DNA of 64,000 bases from Nevskiaceae bacterium (GTDB lineage: Bacteria > Pseudomonadota > Gammaproteobacteria > Nevskiales > Nevskiaceae). Shown here one piece after another: positions 35,802 to 45,067 of the stretch; position 1 is the first letter of the stretch; every line of letters begins with the position of its first letter. Location: the NCBI GenBank assembly GCA_004297005.1, contig SCVA01000005.1:47862-111861 (forward strand), in the 5' to 3' direction. Both the position numbers and the translations under genes were made by a program. Under the pieces are notes generated by a model, which saw only the letters and a list, made by a program, of their open reading frames with translations, made no database searches and had not been told where the DNA came from.

Positions 35802-37160
35802 ATGCGCACCTCCGCAAAACTGACCGCGCTGTTCGCGGCAGCCCTGAGTTCGATGACGGCCCTCGCCGCCGTCCCCGCCGCCGAGGCCGACAAGCTCGGC
35901 ACCACCCTCACCCCCATAGGCGCCGAGAAGGCCGGCAACGCCGCTGGCACCATCCCGGCTTGGACCGGCGGGCTGACCACGGTCGTCGCCGGCTTCAAGA
36001 CCGGCGGTCACTATCCAGACCCGTTCGCCGACGACAAGCCGCTGTTCACCATCGAGGCCGCCAGCGCCGACAAGTACAAGGACAACCTGTCGCCAGGGCA
36101 GATGGCGCTGCTCAAGCGCTATCCCACCTTCAAGATGAAGGTCTATCCGACCCGGCGTAGCGGTGCCTACCCGGCCGGCATTTACGCCGAGACCAAGGCC
36201 AATGCCACCAAGGTGAAGCTGGTGCAGGGCGGCAACGGCATCGAGGGCACCACTGGCGGCGTGCCCTTCCCGATTCCGCAAAGCGGCCTGGAAGCGATCT
36301 GGAACCATCTCACCGTCTACAAGGGTGACACCTACGCCACCTCCTGGGCACAGGCGCCGGTGACCGCCGGTGGCGACTACAACCTAGTGAAGTTCGATTA
36401 TGAGTACGACTTCTCCTACGGCAACCAGAAGAAGACGCCCGAGCAGCGCGACCCCAACCTGCTGTTCTACTTCCTGCAGATCATCAAGGAGCCGCCGCGC
36501 CTAGCCGGCTCGATCCTGCTGGTGGACGACTTCATCGACCAGGTGAAGACGCCGCGTAAAGCCTGGACTTACAACCCAGGCCAGCGCCGCGTGCGGCTGG
36601 CGCCGACCGTGTCCTACGACAACCCCGGTACCGCAGCCGACGGCCTGCGCACCAACGACGACTTCTTCATGTACAACGGCGCCACCGACCGCTACGACTG
36701 GAAGCTGGTGGGCAAGAAGGAGATGTACATCCCCTACAACGCGTACAAGGTGAATGGCCCCAGCATCAAGGTGAAGGACGTCCTGATGCCCGGCCACATC
36801 AACCCGGAGCATGCCCGCTACGAGTTGCACCGCGTCTGGGTGGTGGAAGCCAATCTGAAGTCAGGCACCTCTCACGTGTACAAGCGCCGCAGCTTCTATC
36901 TCGACGAGGACAGCTGGGTGATCCACGCGGTCGACAAGTACGACAACCGCGACCAGCTCTGGCGCGTGGACGAGTTGCACAGCCTCAACTACTACGACGT
37001 GCCGTTCGTGGCGCCGGGCCTGGAGCTGCACTACGACCTGCAATCCGGCCGCTACATCGCTATGGGTCTGCGCAACGAGGAGGCCAAGGTGTACGAGCCC
37101 ATCGTCCGCAGCCCAGCCGACTTCACTCCGGACGCCCTGCGCACCAAGGGCACCCGCTAA
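35802..37160 (+). CDS. DUF1329 family periplasmic protein (LolA-like fold)
   Basis: The 452-residue protein has a signal peptide (about residues 1-22) and the diagnostic opening LGTTLTPIGAEKAGNAAG followed by TIPAWTGG. DUF1329 proteins are predicted to have a LolA/LolB-like fold able to carry a lipid or other hydrophobic ligand. It follows the DUF1302 gene by 15 bp with GGAGAG before its ATG and ends at a strong terminator. Confidence 0.88.
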   Translation: MRTSAKLTALFAAALSSMTALAAVPAAEADKLGTTLTPIGAEKAGNAAGTIPAWTGGLTTVVAGFKTGGHYPDPFADDKPLFTIEAASADKYKDNLSPGQMALLKRYPTFKMKVYPTRRSGAYPAGIYAETKANATKVKLVQGGNGIEGTTGGVPFPIPQSGLEAIWNHLTVYKGDTYATSWAQAPVTAGGDYNLVKFDYEYDFSYGNQKKTPEQRDPNLLFYFLQIIKEPPRLAGSILLVDDFIDQVKTPRKAWTYNPGQRRVRLAPTVSYDNPGTAADGLRTNDDFFMYNGATDRYDWKLVGKKEMYIPYNAYKVNGPSIKVKDVLMPGHINPEHARYELHRVWVVEANLKSGTSHVYKRRSFYLDEDSWVIHAVDKYDNRDQLWRVDELHSLNYYDVPFVAPGLELHYDLQSGRYIAMGLRNEEAKVYEPIVRSPADFTPDALRTKGTR

Positions 37161-37183
37161 GCGGAGCGCCGCCTTACCTGCCC

Positions 37184-37218
37184 GCCCCCGGCCGCCTTTT
37201 GGCCGGGGGCTTCTTTTT
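37184..37218 (+). terminator. Terminator of the DUF1302-DUF1329 operon
   Basis: A 10-bp perfect GC stem (37184-37193 with 37201-37210, loop GCCTTTT) is followed by TTCTTTTT, 23 bp after the DUF1329 stop. Confidence 0.9.
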
Positions 37219-37259
37219 GCGCGAATGCTTTAGCCCGCCGCAAACGGCCGGGCGGCCTG

Positions 37260-38189
37260 TCAGCTGCGGAAATAGGACTCGGCGATGGCGTCGTCGAGCT
37301 GACCGAGGCCAACCTGGATCTCGTCCATGAACAGGGCCAAGCCATCCGGCTGCGAGAGCAGCGAACCGATGTTGGCATCGGCGATCAGCGCCTTAGTGCG
37401 CTCGATGGCGCGCTCGACCTTACGGCTGGGCGGCAGGAAGGGCATCGTCGAACCGATGGTCGACAGCGCGAAGCTGACGCTGCGCGGGAACTGTCGGTCC
37501 TGCAGCAGGAAGCGCAGCACGCCGGGACCATTGACCCGCGCGCGCACATGCCGCCGATACATCTGGTAGGCGGTGAGCGACTTCAGCACACTCATCCACT
37601 GGATGTTGTCGAACGGCGTGAGGCTGGCATCGGGCTGGAACAGCCGCGAGGAACGCACATCGAGGATGCGGGTGGTCATGTCCGCCTGCTCGAGATTGGT
37701 GCCCATGCGCAGAAACTGGAAGCCGACATCGCGACTCATGTTCGAGGTGAGTACGCCGACCGTGGTCATCGCGCCGTTGATCACCCCTTGCAGGAACTCC
37801 TGCCGGCGAGCGCGGGTGACGCTCCGCTCGCCACGTTCCTGCACAAACAGGTAAAGGTCGTTCAGGCGCTCCCAGGCCTCGCGCGGCAGGCAGTCGCGCG
37901 ACACCCGGGCGATCTCGCGGGCGTAATTGAGGCTGGAGAAGATCGAGCCGGAATTGCGCTCGTCCATCAGGGTAAAGCGCACCACGTTGTCTTCCGTCGC
38001 CTGGCCGCCAGCGGTACGGAAGGCGGCGTCGGCACCGGTGATTTCCAACAGCGGCGCCCAACCAACGGTGACGTTGCGCGGCAGGTCCAGCAGCAGATTG
38101 GCGTGGACGTTGATCAGGCGCGCGGTGTTCTCGGCGCGCTGCACGTAACGACCGAACCAGTAGAGGTTGTCAGCAACACGCGACAGCAT
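37260..38189 (-). CDS. Alpha-E domain protein (DUF403)
   Basis: The 309-residue, all-helical protein begins MLSRVADNLYWFGRYVQRAE, the alpha-E signature, and continues with TARLINVHANLLLDLP and DRQFPRSVSFAL. The family is of unknown biochemical role but is nearly always next to a circularly permuted ATP-grasp gene, as here (1 bp gap, TGACATG), and in predicted peptide-synthesis systems with Anbu. ATG 38189 gives the family N-terminus. Confidence 0.92.
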   Translation of the reverse strand: MLSRVADNLYWFGRYVQRAENTARLINVHANLLLDLPRNVTVGWAPLLEITGADAAFRTAGGQATEDNVVRFTLMDERNSGSIFSSLNYAREIARVSRDCLPREAWERLNDLYLFVQERGERSVTRARRQEFLQGVINGAMTTVGVLTSNMSRDVGFQFLRMGTNLEQADMTTRILDVRSSRLFQPDASLTPFDNIQWMSVLKSLTAYQMYRRHVRARVNGPGVLRFLLQDRQFPRSVSFALSTIGSTMPFLPPSRKVERAIERTKALIADANIGSLLSQPDGLALFMDEIQVGLGQLDDAIAESYFRS

Positions 38190-38190
38190 G

Positions 38191-39753
38191 TCAGTGCCCC
38201 CCCGCCTTGGCGGCATCCGCTTTTGGCGGCGCCGCGCTGCTCTGGGCCTGCGCCTGGACCTCGTCCTTGTCGGCCTCGACATCGACGATCCAGGTGTCCT
38301 TGGAGCCGCCGCCCTGGGAGCTGTTGACCACCAGCGAGCCCTTCACCATCGCCACCCGGGTCAGCCCGCCGGTGGTCACATATGCAGTGCCATCGGGACG
38401 CGAGAGGATGAACGGCCGCAGATCCAGATGTCGTGGCTGCACGCCCTCACTGGTGATGGTCGGCGCGGTGGAAAGGGACAGCGTCGGCTGCGCCATGTAG
38501 TTGCGAGGGTTTTTCAGGATCAGGTCGCGGAACTTGTCGAGCTCGGCCTTGCTGGCGCGCGGACCGATCAGCATGCCGTAGCCGCCGGACTCGTTGGCCG
38601 GCTTCACCACCAGCTTGTCCAGATTGGCGAGCACATAGCTACGCTGCTTCTCGTCCATGCACAGATAGCTGGGCACGTTGGGCAGGATCGGATCCTCGCC
38701 CAGGTAGTACTTGATCATCTGCGGCACGTAGGCGTAGACCACCTTGTCGTCGGCCACGCCAGCGCCAGGCGCATTGGCCAGCGCCACCTTGCCGCGCATC
38801 CAGGCCCGCATCAGGCCAGGCGCGCCCAGCATGGAATCGGGGCGGAAGGCCTCGGGGTCGAGGAACAGGTCATCGACCCGCCGGTAGATCACATCCACCC
38901 GCTTCAGGCCGTAGATGGTGCGCATGTGCACGCAGTCGTCGTCGCCAACCACCAGGTCGCTGCCTTCGACCAGCTCCACGCCCATCTGCTGGGCAAGATA
39001 GGCGTGCTCGAAATAGGCGCTGTTGTAGATGCCCGGTGTCAGCAGCACCACGGTCGGGCTGTCGAGCGGACGCGGCGACAGCGCCGCCAGCATGTCGTAG
39101 AGCTGCGCCGGGTAGTCGTCCACCGGGCGGATGGTGGTGGTCTCGAACAGCTCCGGCCAGACCCGCTTGGTGACCAGCCGGTTCTCCAGCATGTAGCTGA
39201 CGCCGCTGGGCACCCGCAGGTTGTCTTCCAGCACGTAGAGCGTGCCATCGCCGTCGCGGACCAGATCGGTGCCACAGATGTGCGCCCAGATGCCGCCACG
39301 CGGCTTCACCCCCACGCACTGGGGGCGGAAGTTGACGCTCTCGGTGAGCACGTCGCCCGGGAACACGCCGTCCTTGACGATCTTCTGCGCGCCATAGACG
39401 TCCTGGATGAAATGATTGAGCGCGCGGGTGCGCTGCTTCAGGCCAGCCTCGGCACGCTCCCATTCCTTCGAGGTGATGACCCGCGGGATGATGTCGAACG
39501 GCCAAGCGCGGTCGACGTTCTTGCCCTCGGAGTACACCGTGAAGGTCACCCCCATCACCTTGATCGCCAGATCGGCCGCCAACTGGCGCTCGGCCAGCTC
39601 CTTCGGGGAGAGGTTGACCAGATAGTCGATCAGCTTGCCGGCTCCCTCCCGTGGCGCGCCGGAGGCGTCAATGAGCTCATCGTAGTATTCGGGGTTGCGG
39701 TAATCGCGCCACTCAACGGCCATAGATGCGGTCCGGGGGCCTTTTGTTTGCAT
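38191..39753 (-). CDS. Circularly permuted ATP-grasp type 2 protein (DUF404/407)
   Basis: The 520-residue protein has VEWRDYRNPEYYDELIDA near its N-terminus, then the permuted ATP-grasp core: RPQCVGVKPRGGIWAHICG, GDGTLYVLEDNLRVPSGVSY, VVLLTPGIYNSAYFEHAYLA and KPANESGGYGMLIG. Such enzymes are predicted to ligate amino acids or peptides. A 40-residue Ala/Gln/Lys tail of low complexity follows. Start 39753 is listed; ATG 39723 (MAVEWRDY) is equally plausible. The transglutaminase-like partner is not in the window. Confidence 0.9.
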   Translation of the reverse strand: MQTKGPRTASMAVEWRDYRNPEYYDELIDASGAPREGAGKLIDYLVNLSPKELAERQLAADLAIKVMGVTFTVYSEGKNVDRAWPFDIIPRVITSKEWERAEAGLKQRTRALNHFIQDVYGAQKIVKDGVFPGDVLTESVNFRPQCVGVKPRGGIWAHICGTDLVRDGDGTLYVLEDNLRVPSGVSYMLENRLVTKRVWPELFETTTIRPVDDYPAQLYDMLAALSPRPLDSPTVVLLTPGIYNSAYFEHAYLAQQMGVELVEGSDLVVGDDDCVHMRTIYGLKRVDVIYRRVDDLFLDPEAFRPDSMLGAPGLMRAWMRGKVALANAPGAGVADDKVVYAYVPQMIKYYLGEDPILPNVPSYLCMDEKQRSYVLANLDKLVVKPANESGGYGMLIGPRASKAELDKFRDLILKNPRNYMAQPTLSLSTAPTITSEGVQPRHLDLRPFILSRPDGTAYVTTGGLTRVAMVKGSLVVNSSQGGGSKDTWIVDVEADKDEVQAQAQSSAAPPKADAAKAGGH

Positions 39754-39866
39754 GTAGGTTCAAAGCTAGCATGCTCACTCGCAAAACGCAGGCCAGTTAA
39801 CCGAAAGAGCTAGGCCGGCGCCGGCGGCCGGCGGTGCTAAACTGATCGAAACCGCACTTGCTCACG

Positions 39867-40550
39867 ATGGCTCGTACCGCCCCCGCACTGGAACTCAAAG
39901 GCCGCCTGCTCTCCACTACCCGCCTGCGGGTGCTGAAGGCCGACCTTGCCGCCATCGAAGCCCAACTGTCCGAACTCGCCCGGCAGATGCCGCAGGCGAT
40001 CAAAGGCATGGCCGTCGTGATCGAAAGCGAGGAGCCGCTGGATCTCGACGGACTGCTGGCCTGTCTGCGCCGGCACGGCATCCAGCCATTGGGCGTCAGC
40101 GACGGACTCCTCAATAGCGCCGCCTTGGTGATCGGCCTGCCGGTATTGCCGCGCGATAGCCGCACTACCCGCACGGAACCCACACCGGCGGCGGCAACTC
40201 CGGCCGCCTCGGCCAAGCGCAGCACCCGCATCGTCACCGAACCGGTACGCTCCGGCCAGCAGATCTACGCCGAGGATGGCGATCTGATCGTGCTGGCGGC
40301 GGTGAGCCCCGGCGCCGAGGTGATTGCCGACGGCTGCGTGCACGTTTACGGACCGCTGCGTGGCCGCGCCATCGCCGGCGCTCGCGGCGACCAGAGCGCG
40401 CGGGTGTTCGCCCGCCGCTTCGAAGCCGAGCTGGTCGCGGTGGCGGGCATCTATACCGTCGCCGAGCAGATCAAGGGCAGTCCACGCGGCGAGCCCGCCC
40501 AGGCGCTGCTGCGTGACGGCAAGCTTTGCATCGAAACCCTGGGCAGTTGA
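39867..40550 (+). CDS. minC: Septum site-determining protein MinC
   Basis: The 227-residue FtsZ inhibitor has the N-terminal MinC domain (LELKGRLLSTTRLRVL) and the C-terminal beta-helix (GSPGAEVIADGCVHVYGPLRGRAIAGA type) joined by an Ala/Thr linker. ATG 39867 was chosen over an in-frame TTG 9 nt upstream. First gene of minCDE; it diverges from the ATP-grasp gene. Confidence 0.95.
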   Translation: MARTAPALELKGRLLSTTRLRVLKADLAAIEAQLSELARQMPQAIKGMAVVIESEEPLDLDGLLACLRRHGIQPLGVSDGLLNSAALVIGLPVLPRDSRTTRTEPTPAAATPAASAKRSTRIVTEPVRSGQQIYAEDGDLIVLAAVSPGAEVIADGCVHVYGPLRGRAIAGARGDQSARVFARRFEAELVAVAGIYTVAEQIKGSPRGEPAQALLRDGKLCIETLGS

Positions 40551-40586
40551 TTCGCAACACCCATCAACACTCATTAGGAAACTACC

Positions 40587-41396
40587 GTGGCCAAGATCAT
40601 CGTCACCACCTCCGGCAAGGGCGGCGTCGGCAAGACCACCACCAGCGCCAGCTTCTCCACCGGCCTTGCCCAGCGCGGCAAGAAGGTCGCGGTCATCGAC
40701 TTCGATGTCGGCCTGCGCAATCTCGACCTCATCATGGGCTGCGAGCGCCGCGTGGTGTTCGACTTCGTCAACGTGATCCAGGGCGAGGCCAACCTCAAGC
40801 AGGCCCTGATCCGCGACAAGGGCAATGAAAACCTCTACATCCTCGCGGCCAGCCAGACCCGGGACAAGGACGCCCTCTCGCTCGAAGGCGTCGAGAAGGT
40901 GCTCAACGATCTTGCCGACCAGGGCTTCGACTATATCGTCTGCGACTCCCCGGCCGGCATCGAGCGCGGTGCCCACCACGCGATGTACTTCGCCGACGAG
41001 GCGCTGGTGGTGACCAATCCGGAAGTCAGCTCGGTGCGCGACTCCGACCGCGTGATCGGCCTGCTGTCCAGCAAGACCCGCCGCGCCGAGCGTGGCGAGA
41101 AGCTGCGCGAGCATCTGGTGCTGACGCGCTACAACCCGGCGCGGGTCGAGAAGGGCGAGATGCTGTCGGTGAAGGATGTGCAGGACATCCTCGCCATTCC
41201 GCTGCTCGGCGTGATTCCGGAAAGCCCCTCAGTGCTGACCAGCTCCAACGCCGGCGCCCCGGTGATCGCCGACCCCTTGAGTGACGCCGGCCAGGCCTAT
41301 CAGGATCTGGTGGCGCGTTTCCTCGGCGAAGAGCGACCGATGCGCTTCATGACCGTCGAGAAGAAGGGACTCTTCAACAAGCTCTTCGGCGGCTGA
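40587..41396 (+). CDS. minD: Septum site-determining ATPase MinD
   Basis: The 269-residue deviant Walker A ATPase has KGGVGKTTTSASF, VIDFDVGLRNLDLIMGCERR and the C-terminal membrane-targeting helix KKGLFNKLFGG. It recruits MinC to the membrane and oscillates with MinE. 36 bp after minC. Confidence 0.98.
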   Translation: MAKIIVTTSGKGGVGKTTTSASFSTGLAQRGKKVAVIDFDVGLRNLDLIMGCERRVVFDFVNVIQGEANLKQALIRDKGNENLYILAASQTRDKDALSLEGVEKVLNDLADQGFDYIVCDSPAGIERGAHHAMYFADEALVVTNPEVSSVRDSDRVIGLLSSKTRRAERGEKLREHLVLTRYNPARVEKGEMLSVKDVQDILAIPLLGVIPESPSVLTSSNAGAPVIADPLSDAGQAYQDLVARFLGEERPMRFMTVEKKGLFNKLFGG

Positions 41397-41406
41397 GGAC
41401 ATGGCC

Positions 41407-41682
41407 ATGGATTTGATGAGTTTCTTCCGCGCCAAGAAGCCGGCCACCGCCCAACTGGCCCGCGACCGGCTGATGGTCGCGGTCGCCTGGCAGCGCGACA
41501 ACGATGGCCGACGCAACGCCGGGCCCAGCTACCTGCCGCAGCTGCGCGAGGAGTTGCTGGCGGTGGTGCGCAAGTACGTGCAGGTCGCCGATGGCGCGGT
41601 GCAGGTGAACGTGCAACGCGAGGACGGACTGGAAGTGTTGGAGATGAATATCGCCCTACCCGAGGCCAAGACCGGCACCTAA
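41407..41682 (+). CDS. minE: Cell division topological specificity factor MinE
   Basis: The 91-residue protein has the membrane-targeting start MDLMSFFRAKK, the MinD-interacting helix ATAQLARDRLMVAVAWQR and the C-terminal dimerisation half. I chose ATG 41407, 9 nt after GAGG; ATG 41401 two codons earlier is too close to it. Note VAWQRD in place of the commoner VAHERA. Confidence 0.95.
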   Translation: MDLMSFFRAKKPATAQLARDRLMVAVAWQRDNDGRRNAGPSYLPQLREELLAVVRKYVQVADGAVQVNVQREDGLEVLEMNIALPEAKTGT

Positions 41683-41705
41683 GGCAGCGGACTTTCGCGG
41701 CCAGT

Positions 41706-41735
41706 AAAAAGCCCTCGCATGCGAGGGCTTTTTTG
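41706..41735. terminator. Bidirectional terminator between minE and fadD
   Basis: AAAAAGCCCTCGC and GCGAGGGCTTTTTT form a perfect stem around AT, with A-run and T-run on opposite sides. It serves the convergent minCDE and fadD transcripts. Confidence 0.9.
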
Positions 41736-41761
41736 TATCGCCTGGGCATTGCCCGGCGAAA

Positions 41762-43447
41762 CTACTTGCCGCGCAACTCCTTGCGGAGGATCTTGCCGAC
41801 ATTGCTCTTCGGCAAGGCATCGATGAACTCGAAGGCCTTGGGCACCTTGTAGCCGGTCAGCAACTCCTTGCAATGCTCGCGCAGAGCCTCGGCGCTGAGC
41901 GCCGGGTCCTTCTTGACCACGAATACCTTCACCGCCTCGCCGGTCTTGGCATCAGGAATGCCGATACAGGCGCACTCCAGCACCCCCGGATGACGGGCGA
42001 CGACATCCTCGATCTCGTTGGGATACACATTGAAGCCGCTGACTAGGATCATGTCCTTCTTGCGATCAACGATCTTGAAATAGCCAAGCTCGCTCATCAC
42101 CGCGACGTCGCCGGTCTTCAGATAGCCGTCCGGCGTGAACACCTTGGCGTTCTCCTCCGGCTTGTTCCAGTAGCCACGCATCACCTGCGGCCCTTTTACG
42201 CACAGCTCGCCGGGCATGCCAACCGGCACCGGCTGGTGGTCGTCGTCACGCAGGCTGACATCGGTGGAAGGCAGCGGCAGGCCGATGGTGCCGTTCCAAT
42301 CCGGCTGGTGCAGCGGACCGAAGCAGACGCCCGGCGAGGTCTCGGAAAGGCCATAGCCCTCGGTCAGGCCGCGACCAGTGACCTCGCGCCAACGGGTGGC
42401 GACCGCCTGCTGCACGGCGGCACCGCCACCCACGGTGAACTTGAGCGACGAGAAGTCGATCTCGGCGAAGCCCGGCGTATTGAGCAGGCCGTTGAACAAG
42501 GTGTTGACGCCGGTGAAGGCGGTGAAGCGGTGCTTGGCCAGTTCCTTGACGAAACCGGGCATGTCGCGCGGATTGGTGATCAGCACGTTCTTGCCGCCGA
42601 CGCTCAGGAACAGCAGGCAGTTCACAGTGAGCGCGAACACGTGGTAGAGCGGCAGCGCAGTGACCACCAGGTCTTCGCCCTCGACCAGATGCCCGCCCAT
42701 CCAGGCGCGCATCTGCATGAGGTTGGAAATGATGTTGCCGTGGGTCAGCGTCGCGCCCTTGGAGAGGCCGGTGGTGCCGCCGGTGTACTGCAGGAAGGCG
42801 ACATCCTCATGGCCCAAGGCCACCCGGTGCATGGGCTGCGCCTTGCCGCGCGCCAGCGCGGTGCGGAAGGGAACCGCACCCGGGATACTCCAGGTCGGCA
42901 CCATCTTCTTCACGCGCTTGACCACGAAGTTGGTGATCAGGCTCTTGGGGAAACTGGCCATATCACCAACCTGAGTGGTGATGACCACCTCCACCGGAGT
43001 ACGGGCCAGAACTTCCTGCAGGGTAGTGCAGAAATTCTCGACAATGACAATGCCGCGGGCACCGGCGTCCTTGAGCTGATGCTCCAGTTCGCGTGGCGTG
43101 TAGAGCGGGTTGACGTTCACCACCACCATGCCGGCACGCAGGATGCCGAAGATGGCCACCGGGTACTGCAGCAGGTTGGGCATCATCACCGCCACACGGT
43201 CGCCCTTGTGGAAGCCCAGTACGTTCTGCAGATAGCTGGCGAAATCCTGCGATAACCGATCAACGTCGTCGAAGCTGAGCTGGTCGCCCATGCACTCATA
43301 GGCAGTACGCGAGCGGAATTTCTCGCAACTCTGCTCAACCAGATCCGCCACCGAACTGAATGTTGAGGGATTGATCTCCACCGGCACATCGCTGCCGTAC
43401 TCGCTCAGCCAGACCTTCTCCGCCTCAGCGGCTCCTCGCTTTGCCAT
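41762..43447 (-). CDS. fadD: Long-chain fatty acid-CoA ligase
   Basis: The 561-residue adenylate-forming enzyme has the AMP-binding loop LQYTGGTTGLSKGATLTHGN, YGLSETSPGVC, the TGDVAVMSELGYFKIVDRKKD hinge and the C-terminal catalytic lysine region LPKSNVGKILRKELR. It activates fatty acids for beta-oxidation. GGGGAG precedes the ATG. Neighbouring phasin-like gene fits a lipid-storage context. Confidence 0.95.
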   Translation of the reverse strand: MAKRGAAEAEKVWLSEYGSDVPVEINPSTFSSVADLVEQSCEKFRSRTAYECMGDQLSFDDVDRLSQDFASYLQNVLGFHKGDRVAVMMPNLLQYPVAIFGILRAGMVVVNVNPLYTPRELEHQLKDAGARGIVIVENFCTTLQEVLARTPVEVVITTQVGDMASFPKSLITNFVVKRVKKMVPTWSIPGAVPFRTALARGKAQPMHRVALGHEDVAFLQYTGGTTGLSKGATLTHGNIISNLMQMRAWMGGHLVEGEDLVVTALPLYHVFALTVNCLLFLSVGGKNVLITNPRDMPGFVKELAKHRFTAFTGVNTLFNGLLNTPGFAEIDFSSLKFTVGGGAAVQQAVATRWREVTGRGLTEGYGLSETSPGVCFGPLHQPDWNGTIGLPLPSTDVSLRDDDHQPVPVGMPGELCVKGPQVMRGYWNKPEENAKVFTPDGYLKTGDVAVMSELGYFKIVDRKKDMILVSGFNVYPNEIEDVVARHPGVLECACIGIPDAKTGEAVKVFVVKKDPALSAEALREHCKELLTGYKVPKAFEFIDALPKSNVGKILRKELRGK

Positions 43448-43564
43448 GTTGCTCCCCGTGTACGGGCGTTAGTAAAGAAACTCGTCAGCCCGGCGACCGC
43501 CAGGGCTTGCGCGGGGTAGTCGGGCCACCCGCTGTGATTGCGCGGCATTATTAGGAAAATCCGC

Positions 43565-44872
43565 TTACCGCGCCAGCACTTCCGTGCTCTGGGCCTGCAC
43601 CCAATCGCGCAGACTCTGCGCGCCGACCGCAGCGGCGGCGGCCTCGGCTTGCTGCAGCCATTGCGCCGCCGGCCGCAGACCTTCGCCACCGGATGGGGCC
43701 GCTCCGCGCAGCAGGCACCAGAGGCTGTGCAAGCTGATGCTGCCCGGATCGCGGGCCGGCACCCAGCGATTGCCGGTCTCGGCCAGCACACCGGCCAGCA
43801 CCAGAGGTTCGGCCAGCAAAGGCAAGGTCTGCTCGGAAACCCCCAGCAGCCGCGACAAGCGCTCCGGAGAAACCGGCGGCTCGCCCGCGACGAAGGCACG
43901 CGCCACGGCGGCGACCAGCGCCAGCGAAGCCTGCTCGCGAGCACGGGAACCCTGGGGAGCACAGTCGGCGAACGGGCCGAAACGCTGCGGGCACTGGGCG
44001 AAATAGGCGACCTGACAACCGCAAAGCAGGATCAGCCAGCCCATATAGAGCCAGATCAGCACGAAGATGACGATAGCAAAACCCGAATAGATGGCGTTGT
44101 AGTTGGTGGCGCCTGCGACGAAAGCGGCGAAGGCATAGCTGGCGCTCTGCCACATCAGCCCAGCGAACAGGCCGCCAGCGAAGGCCGGCCGCATCGCCAC
44201 CCGGGTGTTGGGGATGAAGGCATAGAGAAAGGTGAACATGCCCACCATCAGCGCGTAGGGCAGCAGCGCCGAGACCAGATACAGCACAAACCCAAAGCCA
44301 GGAACCTGCGCCAGCCAGGCCATGACCTGGTTATTGAGCAGGCTGGCAGTCACGCCCAGAGCCGCGAACACCATCACCGGCCCGACCATCAGCACTGCGA
44401 GGTATTCGCCAAAACGCTGAGACAACCCCCGGACCCGCTCGACATGCCAAATGTGGTTGAAGGCCTCTTCCACCTTCTGGATCAGCGACATCGCGGAGTA
44501 CAGCAGGAGCGCCACGCCCAGCGAGCCAAGCACGCCGACCTTGATGTTCTCGACGAAGCGGATGACGTTGCCCGCTACCTCGCGGGCCTGCTCCGGGCCC
44601 AGGCCCTTGAGCGACTCCAGCAGGAAGGGCTCCAGGCTGTTATGAACACCCAGGGCCTTCAACAGTGAAAAACCCAGCGCCAGCAGCGGCGTCAGCGACA
44701 GCAGAGTGGTGTAGACCAAGCTCATCGCCCGCAGCGACAACTGCCCCTGCCAGAGCACTTCCAGCAGTGCATCGGCTCCACGCGCAAGCGCGAGCCCCTG
44801 ACGCTCCAGGCGCGTACGGGGCTGGACGCTCCAGAGCTTCAGGCGCAGGGAATGCAGTCGGTCGGCGATCAT
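43565..44872 (-). CDS. YihY/BrkB-family inner membrane protein
   Basis: The 435-residue protein has the YihY (formerly RNase BN) core with six hydrophobic segments between about residues 45 and 290, including MSLVYTTLLSLTPLLALGFS and the IWLYMGWLILLCGCQVAYF end, then a cytoplasmic winged-helix-like C-terminal region. Function is unclear. ATG 44872 starts 6 nt after a TAGGAT element with no Shine-Dalgarno, suggesting a leaderless mRNA; a TTG one codon earlier is possible. Confidence 0.9.
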   Translation of the reverse strand: MIADRLHSLRLKLWSVQPRTRLERQGLALARGADALLEVLWQGQLSLRAMSLVYTTLLSLTPLLALGFSLLKALGVHNSLEPFLLESLKGLGPEQAREVAGNVIRFVENIKVGVLGSLGVALLLYSAMSLIQKVEEAFNHIWHVERVRGLSQRFGEYLAVLMVGPVMVFAALGVTASLLNNQVMAWLAQVPGFGFVLYLVSALLPYALMVGMFTFLYAFIPNTRVAMRPAFAGGLFAGLMWQSASYAFAAFVAGATNYNAIYSGFAIVIFVLIWLYMGWLILLCGCQVAYFAQCPQRFGPFADCAPQGSRAREQASLALVAAVARAFVAGEPPVSPERLSRLLGVSEQTLPLLAEPLVLAGVLAETGNRWVPARDPGSISLHSLWCLLRGAAPSGGEGLRPAAQWLQQAEAAAAAVGAQSLRDWVQAQSTEVLAR

Positions 44873-44948
44873 CAATGCATCCTAGCCGAAGCAAAGATCA
44901 CACTTAAGTACCTGATCCGTTGAGTGAACTGGTCGCGACGAACGGCGC

Positions 44949-45005
44949 TTGACAGGGTCTGGGGGCGAAAATATGATGCGCTGCAACAAATGCTGCATTG
45001 CAACA
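44949..45005 (+). promoter_or_regulatory. Phasin promoter with TGCAACA repeats at the start site
   Basis: A near-consensus promoter, TTGACA (44949-44954), 17-bp spacer and TATGAT (44972-44977), precedes the phasin gene; transcription would start near 44984. Two direct TGCAACA repeats (44982-44988 and 44999-45005, 17 bp apart) with TGCTGCATTGCA between them cover the start site, where a repressor would act. PhaR-type repressors of phasin genes bind TGC/GCA-rich sites, so PhaR is a candidate. Confidence 0.5.
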
Positions 45006-45067
45006 CGGCAGCGCGCGGTCCCAGTTTCATTCCTTCTATCTAAAACCATTTGCTTGGAGTTAACTCA

